Positions 43,127 to 51,644 of a stretch of DNA of 64,000 bases are shown in pieces. The DNA is taken from the NCBI RefSeq assembly GCF_021991875.1, contig NZ_JAHLKR010000011.1:62001-126000 (forward strand). Reading direction: 5' to 3'. A program made the position numbers and the translations under genes. The notes beneath the pieces are model-generated. The model had not been told where the DNA came from and ran no database searches. It saw only the letters and a program-made list of their open reading frames with translations. Position 1 is the first letter of the stretch. Each line of letters begins with the position of its first letter. Source of the DNA: Mycetohabitans sp. B8. GTDB lineage: Bacteria; Pseudomonadota; Gammaproteobacteria; Burkholderiales; Burkholderiaceae.

Positions 43127-45025
43127 ATGGATTTTGATCTAAACGAATTTTTGAACACGCAGGCCGCCATTTACTCGAGCGACGAACGAGCCTGCCCACA
43201 GGCTACAGCTGCACTGTCCACGGGCATAAAGCGATCGGCTAGTCCGGCACCCGACACATCGCTAAAAAAGCCGAAAACTCACACTGCGTTGCCGGATAAA
43301 GTGATTTTAACTATTGCGGATCATTTGTCGGCTAACGATATCCCTGCGTTTTCACTACTGGACAAGCACACTTATCACCTAATGGAGGAAAGGCAATGGG
43401 CTGCGCGCTGCGCCAAGCAAGTGGACAATGTCTGTGATCTCGCGTCGTGGCAACAGTTAATCGATGACGTCGAGCGTATCCAGGCTGCGCCGGGACTACG
43501 GGCCGAACCCCTTCTAGCGCTCTCTACACGATTCCCGTATTTACCTCCGCAGCAGCAAGTCGAAGCATTCAAACGACTGTTCGCGGCGGCCGAGCGTATT
43601 CCGGAACAAGGCTTTCGAATACAAAAAAAGTTGCTATTATCACAGCGCAGTTACTCAAGCCCGCAACGCATATTCGATTTTGCCTATGCAATGGCCGAAA
43701 GACGTCGACCCGACCAAGAGAATTTCTGGCCCGAACTGGTCGAGTTGCTTGGGGCAGTGGACTATGAACGCTTTGGCTTACAACCACCTCAGCGTGAAAG
43801 GTATCAGGCGCTGCTCAATCGACTTGTACACCTGGATCCGTCTGAACAAGCTAAGCTGATCCCTCCATTGGCTGATCGACTGATACTTAGCAGAGAGGAG
43901 GCCCCCAACTTGGCCTCTTTGGCCTTGGCACAGCAGCAGGCACATCAGCAGATTGCTTTACAGCAAAGCGCATCGGTCGGCGCGTTGGCCGCTGCTACAC
44001 GGGATCTGCCCGAAGCAGAGCGTGCCGCGGGCTACGCAGCATGGGTTGATCGATTAAGACGCAGAGAAAGCAATATTCTCTCGGCCTATGTGGCCTTGCT
44101 ACAGCAAATACGATCGCTGCCCCCCTCTCAGCAAGGCGCATCGGTTGGCGCGTTGGCCGCTGCTACACGGGATTTGCCCGAAGCAGAGCGTGCCGTGCGC
44201 TATGCAGAAATGCGACAACTGGCATTATCGCTTTCAGACGAGCAATTGGGAATGGCACTGCACCGTCTTCCACTGGGGCTAACTGGATTGCCACCCGAGC
44301 AACATGCGCACGAACTTCAATTACTGGAGCCTGCGCTATTGCGTGTGCTGCCCGCGCAGCGCGTGCAGGCCGCCCTCGGTTTGCTGAGATGTAGTTTCCA
44401 GCTGAACGACGTGCTCTCAAAGCAGGTATGGCAGCGTGCGCTGCAGCTGCTTGACGGCAGCAGTGAGGCGGAATTATTGGAGTTGTTTAGTGATTCAAGG
44501 CTCGTGTCCGCCATAGAGAGCTCAACAATGGATGGCGGAAAACGACGCGATGCCATCAATGAAATTTTGGTTTTTATGGAACGTAACCATGTCACTGAGC
44601 CCACTCGTGCAATGATGTACGTGCATATGCCATTATTACGTATGAGCATGGGGCCCACAGAGCGTCTTCAGGTCGCACTCAGTTTACTGCGATATAGTTC
44701 CCAGCTGGACGACGTGCGTTCAAAACAAGTGTGGCAGCTTACGCTACGGCTGTTTAGCAACAGCTTTGCAACGGAAATATTGGAGGTGTTGAGCAAGGCA
44801 AGAGAAGAGGGCGTGACAACCACGATGAGCGACCAAAAATGGGAAGATGCCGCCAACGAAATTTCGGCTTTTACGAGACGCAGCTGGCTCAATGATTCCA
44901 GTCGTGCAATAATATACGCGCATTTACCATGGTTACGCAGCCCTAATTTGGAGCGGCCTAGGCAACAGCGGCTAGAAATAAAAAGCGGCAACGTGTGCCA
45001 AACGACGTTCCCCCACCTACCGTAG
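43127..45025 (+). CDS. F-box domain protein with helical repeats (candidate host-directed effector)
   Basis: The 632-residue protein starts MDFDLNEFL after an AAGG site. Residues 35-50 read KRSASPAPDTSLKKPK, a perfect KR-X10-KKPK bipartite nuclear-localisation pattern. Residues 55-95 form an F-box (LPDKVILTIADHLSANDIP, then FSLLDKHTYHLMEERQW). The rest is helical and Leu/Gln/Arg-rich with internal repeats: GASVGALAAATRDLPEAERA occurs twice (near residues 282 and 337), and a ~100-residue unit with SKQVWQ recurs near 430 and 530. F-box proteins recruit substrates to SCF ubiquitin ligases, which bacteria lack. The C-terminus (SGNVCQTTFPHLP) departs from the repeat pattern and may be an abnormal end. 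No signal peptide is present. Function is inferred. Confidence 0.75.
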   Translation: MDFDLNEFLNTQAAIYSSDERACPQATAALSTGIKRSASPAPDTSLKKPKTHTALPDKVILTIADHLSANDIPAFSLLDKHTYHLMEERQWAARCAKQVDNVCDLASWQQLIDDVERIQAAPGLRAEPLLALSTRFPYLPPQQQVEAFKRLFAAAERIPEQGFRIQKKLLLSQRSYSSPQRIFDFAYAMAERRRPDQENFWPELVELLGAVDYERFGLQPPQRERYQALLNRLVHLDPSEQAKLIPPLADRLILSREEAPNLASLALAQQQAHQQIALQQSASVGALAAATRDLPEAERAAGYAAWVDRLRRRESNILSAYVALLQQIRSLPPSQQGASVGALAAATRDLPEAERAVRYAEMRQLALSLSDEQLGMALHRLPLGLTGLPPEQHAHELQLLEPALLRVLPAQRVQAALGLLRCSFQLNDVLSKQVWQRALQLLDGSSEAELLELFSDSRLVSAIESSTMDGGKRRDAINEILVFMERNHVTEPTRAMMYVHMPLLRMSMGPTERLQVALSLLRYSSQLDDVRSKQVWQLTLRLFSNSFATEILEVLSKAREEGVTTTMSDQKWEDAANEISAFTRRSWLNDSSRAIIYAHLPWLRSPNLERPRQQRLEIKSGNVCQTTFPHLP

Positions 45026-45290
45026 GCGACAATAAGTTCGTCACCAGCCTTGACTTATAAGGGGCAGCTCTAGAACCGCAATGGCACGAATTGCGGTGTG
45101 CTCAAGACTGCGTAGCTGTCCGCCTACAATAATCTGAACGCCGTGCGGGCTTGGCTGTTCAATGATGCTGACACGAAAACGAGGTTTGAGAACTACCGCA
45201 AGGAGGGGTGATCATTCGATGCGTGCAAAAATGGCAGTATAGGTGGAAAAATGCTTACGCTTTAGAAGATTGCGTAATGACTAGGTCGCT
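45026..45290. other. Spacer between F-box gene and transposase relic
   Basis: No intact gene is present. A short plus-strand frame around 45130-45210 reads YNNLNAVRAWLFNDADTKTRFENYRKEG, which looks protein-like but has no recognised family or start. It may be the tail of a lost gene. Confidence 0.4.
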
Positions 45291-45612
45291 TTAACAATCA
45301 AAGCGTGGGTGCAAAGGCGCAGGTGAATTGAACAAAGGCAAGGAAGTTGCGGACGAGTTTGTCATGCCGAGTAACGAGGCGGCGAAACTGTTTGATGCGA
45401 CTAAAAAGCGCTCGATGATGTTGCGGCAGCGATACTGCAAACGCTCGAAAGGGCGCGGGTGGCGCCGATGGGCGCGCGGCGCAATGGCCGCTTGTGCGTC
45501 GCTCGCTTTGATTTGCTCGACGAGCGCGTCGCTATCGTAGTCTTTGTCGGCGACGACAGCCTGAGCCGGAAATTGTGCGATCAACTCGGCCGCGCAGTTG
45601 CAAACTAAAACC
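45291..45612 (-). pseudogene. IS5-type transposase fragment
   Basis: The minus strand carries a piece of a DDE transposase C-terminal half: VVADKDYDSDALVEQIKASDA (the second catalytic Asp region), then AIAPRAHRRHP and YRCRNIIERFLVA (the catalytic Glu region). No start, full catalytic domain or terminal repeats remain. The reading frame degenerates after ERFLVA. Confidence 0.6.
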
Positions 45613-45613
45613 G

Positions 45614-45841
45614 CTACACAGCAGATACGATGTCGAGCGCTGAGTGCCGCCTTGGCACTGGTTGTTCGGTGTTGGCCTCGTACCGGCGTACCAATGTCGT
45701 ATGCGACAGGCCACCACGTCGCTTCATTTGCGCAAATTGTTCGTCGGTGGGCACGAACGTGTCGGTGTCAGCGGCAATGCCACGCTCGATCGCAGCTTCT
45801 TCCTGCGCAGTGTTACGAATCAACTTCGATCGCTCGTTCAT
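45614..45841 (-). CDS. BrnA-like antitoxin, C-terminus divergent
   Basis: The 75-residue protein begins with the BrnA pattern: LIRNTAQEEAAIERGIAADTDTFVPTDEQFAQMKRRG. Normally a GRP-type motif and a DNA-binding ribbon follow. Here the remaining 30 residues (GLSHTTLVRRYEANTEQP) do not match, so the end is probably frameshifted or recombined. A remnant of the BrnT toxin precedes and overlaps it. It is likely a decayed toxin-antitoxin locus. Confidence 0.55.
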   Translation of the reverse strand: MNERSKLIRNTAQEEAAIERGIAADTDTFVPTDEQFAQMKRRGGLSHTTLVRRYEANTEQPVPRRHSALDIVSAV

Positions 45842-45902
45842 AACGGCTAATCTCCCGGTTATTGGCTTTGCGAAAACTGATTACGCGAAACATGTACAGC
45901 CT
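45813..45902 (-). pseudogene. BrnT-like toxin C-terminal remnant
   Basis: The frame reads RLYMFRVISFRKANNREISRYERA before a TAA. It closely resembles the end of BrnT ribonuclease toxins (the R-I/V-IS-x-RKANxREVxRYE pattern). It overlaps the antitoxin start, as in the usual brnTA operon. The toxin's N-terminal two thirds are absent. Confidence 0.55.
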
Positions 45903-45963
45903 ATCCGGGATCTGCAAGAGGTGCCAGTGGTAGTGTGGCAAGTCATCGGCAGCGCCGTGGGCC

Positions 45964-47994
45964 TCAATCTGCTTGATTCAATTGAAGCACATAGTCGCAG
46001 GTGTCCGTAGCCAACCGGTTACGGTTACGTTCGATAAACGCACTGATCTCGGTTTTGGCGTCTTCCCATTGCTGGTCAGGCATTCCTGATAAGGAATCCC
46101 AGTATTGCAATTCCCAAAATACGTCGTACACGTCTTTTACATCGTAGTTGTCAAATGCACGTAGGGTACTGCGCCACACTTGCCTGGATAGTGCTTCGTC
46201 CAGTCTCTTTGTACTTTGAATGAGCTCAAACCCCATCGATACACGCTGCTCGGGCGGCATGCGTTGGATGACGTCACTGCTGCTGTCAAGTAGGTTTAGT
46301 GCGCGCTGCCACACTTGCTTGACTAGCGCTTCGTTCAGCCCCCCTGTACTGTTAATCAGCCCGAGCACCACCAATGCACGTTGTTCGGGTAGCACACGCT
46401 CAATGATGGGTTCGAGTCGCGACAGCTCGTGTGCTTGCTGGGTTGATGGCAAGTTTGCTACCGCGCTTGACAGATAACGTAACGCCTTACCTAATTCGTG
46501 ATCGGGTAGTGACAACATGAGGTGTCGTAGGTTGGCATAGTGGACAGGCCTTTGCGCCTGCGACAGCAGCCATATTTTTTCGGCTAATGCACCGATCGGC
46601 GCGCCGCGGTGCGACGCTGGCATATGTTGCACCCATTGGGTCAATGTTTCGTATAGCTCTGCGACTGTCGTCGTAGTTGTGGCGTAGGAGTTGACGTTAA
46701 ATTCGATTAGCAGTTCGGCTAGTTCCACGATCAGTTCAGCTTGTTCGGCTGGGCTCAACGCGGGAAGCCGACTCACAAAAGCTCGATATTCGGTTGCAAA
46801 CTGCGGGGGATCAATGGGGAGCTCATCTTGCACCGACCAATGTTTTCGCACCGATGCAAGGGCAGTCCAAGTGCTGCCCTGTCCGGGGCGTCGTCGTTCG
46901 GCGTCGGCATAGGCAAACGCATACAAAGCAGATCGCTGGCCCGGAAAATTGACTATGGACCCAATCATCTTTTTTTGTATTAGCAAGCCTTCCTTTGGCA
47001 CATGGCCTGCGGCCTCGAAAATCTTCTGGAATGCCGCTGTCTGTTGCTCTTTGGGCAACTTATCTATCTGTCTAAATAACGCATTGATTGGCGCGCCGCG
47101 GTGCGATGCCGGCAGACGCTGTACCCATTGGGTCAGCGTTTCGTATAACCCAGCGATTGTCGCCGCTGTAGGGTAGTGGGCGGGGAAGGGGTCCCACGAT
47201 ACTTCGGAGGGAGGGTCGGGCAGCCGTGCGGCGAGTTCCGCGAGTAGTTCAGCTTGTTCGGCTGGATTTAACGCGGGAAGCCGGTTCACAAAAGCCCGAT
47301 ATTCAGTTTCAAACTGCAAAGACTCAGTCGGTGGAAACCATCCTAGTATCGATGCAAGAGCAGCCCAGGTGCTACCTTGTTCGGGGCGTCGTCGTTCGGC
47401 GTCGGCATAGGCAAATGCATATAAATCGGATCCCTGGCCCGAGAAAGCGGGGATAGATTTGATCATCCTTTTTTGTATTTGCAAGCCTTGCTTGGGTACA
47501 CGGCCTGCGGCCTCAAAGACTTGTTGAAATGCCGCTTTCTGTTGCTGTCGTTCTTCGGGCAACGTAATCAAACAGTTTGCCAGCATTCGCAGTGGCTCGG
47601 CGCGCAGCATCGGATCGTGGATACGCTCGATTTCAGCGAGTAACTGTTGTGCCCGCAGAAAACCTTCCGGCGTCTCGAAGCGGGTAGCATCAGCAGCGCG
47701 TTGGCAGCAAAGCCGGCTCAGTCGTCTTTCTTGCAGCGCATGGTAGGTTCGCCTGTCCACAGTCGATAGATTGCCGATGTCATCGAACGGCATGTGGTCG
47801 GCCACCTGCTGAAGGATCTCGGGCGGCAAGTCATGATACGTCGTCGGGCGTTGCCGCACGCTAGTGTTCGCCCGCGCCGCTAAGCGCGGGGAGGGCGGTG
47901 GGGCAGTGGCTGCAGAGCGATCGGCTTGCTGACTTTGCATTGCGTAAAGTGCAACTTGAGCGCTGTTGGCAGTGGAGGTGGGATCAAAATCCAT
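45964..47994 (-). CDS. F-box domain protein with a duplicated helical module
   Basis: The 676-residue protein, counted from the ATG at 47994 (MDFDPTST, the same opening as the other F-box protein), has an F-box at residues 56-96 (DLPPEILQQVADHMPFDDIG, then LSTVDRRTYHALQERRLSRL). Residues 154-319 and 320-485 are a tandem duplication. Each copy contains FEAAGxVPKxGLxIQK, YAFAYADAERRRPxQGSTW, TEYRAFVxRLPALxPAEQAEL and LYETLTQWVQ. The end carries two QVWxxxLxxxD units. An in-frame ATG at 48060 would add 22 residues; the shared MDFD start makes 47994 more likely. It is opposite in strand to its paralogue. Ubiquitin-pathway targeting in a host is inferred. Confidence 0.75.
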   Translation of the reverse strand: MDFDPTSTANSAQVALYAMQSQQADRSAATAPPPSPRLAARANTSVRQRPTTYHDLPPEILQQVADHMPFDDIGNLSTVDRRTYHALQERRLSRLCCQRAADATRFETPEGFLRAQQLLAEIERIHDPMLRAEPLRMLANCLITLPEERQQQKAAFQQVFEAAGRVPKQGLQIQKRMIKSIPAFSGQGSDLYAFAYADAERRRPEQGSTWAALASILGWFPPTESLQFETEYRAFVNRLPALNPAEQAELLAELAARLPDPPSEVSWDPFPAHYPTAATIAGLYETLTQWVQRLPASHRGAPINALFRQIDKLPKEQQTAAFQKIFEAAGHVPKEGLLIQKKMIGSIVNFPGQRSALYAFAYADAERRRPGQGSTWTALASVRKHWSVQDELPIDPPQFATEYRAFVSRLPALSPAEQAELIVELAELLIEFNVNSYATTTTTVAELYETLTQWVQHMPASHRGAPIGALAEKIWLLSQAQRPVHYANLRHLMLSLPDHELGKALRYLSSAVANLPSTQQAHELSRLEPIIERVLPEQRALVVLGLINSTGGLNEALVKQVWQRALNLLDSSSDVIQRMPPEQRVSMGFELIQSTKRLDEALSRQVWRSTLRAFDNYDVKDVYDVFWELQYWDSLSGMPDQQWEDAKTEISAFIERNRNRLATDTCDYVLQLNQAD

Positions 47995-48119
47995 TTTATG
48001 CAGTTCTAGATTGCCAGCCGCCTGTGTGGTTGACACGCCACGCTTCTTGACCAGCGTCATTGCCTTGCATTTGAAGCCCTTACTGAATTGCTTTCATGGG
48101 TCTTCTTTTGCTTCATTGT

Positions 48120-48526
48120 TCACCGTATCTCGGTGTCCGTGAAATTGTCAAGTGTCCAATCTGGCACCGCCTCCGCATCAGTCCACGATCTCATGTCATC
48201 TGCAACGTTGATTGCGCGGTTCAGGCTGTTCTCACAACGTTCAAGCCCTTCGAGCAGATGATCGAAGCCACTATACCGCTTACGATTACGCTCGACGAAG
48301 GCCCTGATTTCAATTTTGGCGTTTTCCCATTGCTGGTCGGAAAATAGTAAGATTGCAGTGCCATGCTGGAATTCAGAAAATACGTTAAATACGTCTCCTG
48401 TATCGCAGTTGTCAAGTGCACGTAGCGCACGCTGCCACACTTGTTGGGATAGTGCTTCGTCCACTTCATTCAACCTAATCGTACTAAATAACAGTTTATG
48501 TACTAACGATGCCCGCTGCTCGGGTA
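48120..48526 (-). pseudogene. Third F-box-family gene, C-terminal fragment cut by an IS
   Basis: The minus-strand frame reads LPEQRASLVHKLLFSTIRLNE, then QQVWQRALRALDNCDTGDVF and WENAKIEIRAFVERNRKR. This is closely parallel to the end of the neighbouring F-box protein (LPEQRA, QVWxxxLxAFDN, WEDAKTEISAFIERNRNR). The gene begins exactly at the terminal repeat of the IS3-type element, so everything 5' (the F-box included) is missing. A different tail follows (SGFDHLLEGLERCENSL). Confidence 0.8.
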
Positions 48527-48584
48527 ATCCCCCTTAAAGCGGTGCATCCAGAAGTAGAATTTTCTCGTTAAGGGAGTTTTACGG

Positions 48585-48851
48585 ATGAAGAAGTCGAGAT
48601 TCACGGACAGCCAGATCATCGAAGCTCTGAAGCGGGTGGAGTCCGGGCTGGCAGTGCCGGATCTTTGCCGGGAACTGGGTATTAGCACGGCGACGTTTTA
48701 CAAGTGGCGCTCGAAGTTTGGCGGTATGGATACCTCGCTGATGGCCCGGATGAAGGAACTGGAAGCGGAGAATGCCCGGCTACGCAAGATGTATGTCGAG
48801 GAGAAACTCAAGGCCGAGGTGGTTGCGGAGGCACTCGCAAAAAAGTGGTGA
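48585..48851 (+). CDS. IS3-family transposase OrfA
   Basis: The 88-residue protein has the helix-turn-helix [41 protein letters not shown] leucine-zipper-like stretch follows ([25 protein letters not shown]). Near its end an A6G run (48839-48845) can provide the -1 frameshift that fuses OrfA to OrfB. OrfA itself is intact. Confidence 0.9.
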   Translation: MKKSRFTDSQIIEALKRVESGLAVPDLCRELGISTATFYKWRSKFGGMDTSLMARMKELEAENARLRKMYVEEKLKAEVVAEALAKKW

Positions 48852-49567
48852 AGCCATCTCGCCGCCGCGAGATGGCTCAGTGGGCAGTACAGGAGCGGGC
48901 CATGTCGGTTCGCCAGGCCTGCAAGGCATTTGGCCTGAGCGAAACGTGCTATCGCTATGTTGTCGGCAAGCGCGATGAAAAGAACGGCGAGGTGGCCCAG
49001 TGGCTGCTGCGTCTGACGGACAATCATCGAACATGGGGATTCGGTTTGTGCTTTCTGTATCTGCGCAACGTGAAGGGCTATGGCTGGAATCACAAGCGGG
49101 TGTACCGGATCTATCGCGAACTGGAGTTGAACTTGCGAATCAAGCCGAGGCGACGGCTGGTACGTCAGGCGCCCGTGCCGTTGGTGGTGCCCACGGCGTT
49201 GAACCAGGTCTGGTCGATGGATTTCATGCACGACCAGCTGGCAGACGGGCGCAGCATCCGGCTATTCAATGTGATCGACGACTTCAACCGCGAGGCACTG
49301 GGCATCGAGATCGACTTCTCGCTGCCGTCCGAGCGTGTAATACGTTCGCTGAACCAGATCATCGGCTGGCGCGGCAAGCCCGTGGCGATTCGTTGCGATA
49401 ATGGCCCGGAGTACCTGAGCGCGGCGATCACGGCGTGGGCGGCGAGAACCGGGATCAAGCTCGAATACATCCAGCCGGGCAAGCCGCAGCACAATGCGTA
49501 CGTCGAGCGGTTCAACAGGACCGTGCGCTACGAATGGCTATCGCTGTACCACTGGGAAAACCTCGAC
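48846..49567 (+). pseudogene. IS3-family transposase OrfB, 5' part (interrupted)
   Basis: The integrase core has [10 protein letters not shown] (first Asp), [11 protein letters not shown] (second Asp) and [17 protein letters not shown] (Glu). The frame breaks at YHWENLD, where the IS21-type element begins, so no full transposase is made unless the inserted element excises. Confidence 0.88.
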
Positions 49568-49616
49568 TGTCTGGCGTCAACTACAAACGCCGCCGACGAC
49601 AACTAAAATTGCCGCC

Positions 49617-50382
49617 CTATGCTGTTAGCAGGGCTGGCGCCGTCGGCTTGGCGCCGGCAGCTTTTGCCCGATAGCTTTCAACGTTCATCAAGTCGAGAAT
49701 GACACTGTGATGGACGACGCGGTCGATGGCCGCGAGCGTGGTCATCGGATCCTTAAAGATGCGCTCCCACTCTGAGAACACGAGGTTTGTCGTGATGACG
49801 ATGCTCTTGCGCTCGTAGCGCTCAGCGAGCAACGTGAACAGCACTTCCATTTCATCTCGGTTATGCTGGACGTAGCCGATGTCGTCCAGAATGAGGCACT
49901 CGAAGCGATCCAGCTTCGCTAGCTCCTGCGGCAAACGCAGATCGCGCTTTGCTGCCAATAGTCGCTGCACCAAGGCTCCCGTGGGTGTGAACAGGACCGG
50001 GTACCCTTGCTCGACGAGCGCGTGCCCCAATGCGCAGGCAAGATGGCTTTTCCCGGCACCAGGTCGGCCCAGCGCGATCACATTGGTGGCATCCTTGAGG
50101 AAGCTGCCGCTGCGCAGCCGCTCGATCTGCAGGCCAGTGGCCGGATCGAATCTTTCCAGTTTTAACGTGCGCAAGTTCTTCTCGGGCAGCAGTCCGGATT
50201 GCTTCAGTAGCCGCTCGATTCGGCGCGACGCCTTCGCTGCACGTTCGATACGAGCCAGCTCGAGAAGAAACGCCTCATGGGTCATCCCTTCCTTTGCCGC
50301 TTGCAGTGCCGTGTCTTCCACAGCTGCCGCCATGGCACCAAGATTGAGCGCACGAAGCGACACCAGCAATTCTTCACGGGCG

Positions 50383-50390
<8 letters not shown>
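49617..50390 (-). CDS. istB: IstB-like ATP-binding helper of IS21
   Basis: This AAA+ protein (257 residues) has Walker A GRPGAGKSHLACALG near residue 107 and Walker B FECLILDDIGYVQ near residue 165. The sensor region IVITTNLVFSEWERIF follows. It assists the IstA transposase, and its start overlaps the istA end by a few bases. Although intact, it has no functional istA partner in this copy. Confidence 0.92.
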
Positions 50391-51330
<940 letters not shown>

Positions 51331-51357
51331 ACCGGCAAAAGTAATTGTCGCCAGACA

Positions 51358-51472
51358 CTTCGACCACGTGCAGCAGTTCGCGACAGACTGGATGTGGACT
51401 TACAATCACGACCGCCCGAACATGGCCTTGGGCGGATTGACGCCAAAACAGCGGCCGGCCATGGCCGCATAG
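51358..51472 (+). pseudogene. IS3-family OrfB, 3' part
   Basis: After the IS21 insert the OrfB frame resumes as HVQQFATDWMWTYNHDRPNM, then ALGGLTPKQRP and a TAG at 51470-51472. This is the standard OrfB C-terminus, so the two halves belong to one gene split by transposition. Confidence 0.88.
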
Positions 51473-51511
51473 CTTCTACTTTTGGACTCCGTTAAAAACG
51501 GGGGGATTACC

Positions 51512-51644
51512 GGTTCGCGCGGACCTGATCTATGCAGTGCATGATCGCCGAAACCGCATCGCAAAGACCCGCGCTTACCGGTTAGTCGGCGCCCGGTTTT
51601 GAGGAGCCCATGCGGATGGCTGTGTGTGGGATTTCGCTCCCATT
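51512..51644. other. Short spacer between the IS and the lasso operon
   Basis: A plus-strand frame reads VRADLIYAVHDRRNRIAKTRAY, then a stop at 51599-51601. It may be the tail of another lost gene but is not recognised. The rest holds no evident terminator for the lasso operon, which ends at 51645. Confidence 0.35.

Noticed and set aside
45850-46010. Plus-strand open frame over the antitoxin region
   Set aside because: It is antisense to the BrnT/BrnA remnants, whose family patterns are on the minus strand.
51512-51601. Continuation of the third F-box gene beyond the IS3-type element
   Set aside because: Translation of the minus strand past the right terminal repeat shows no F-box-family sequence, so the 5' part is absent rather than displaced.
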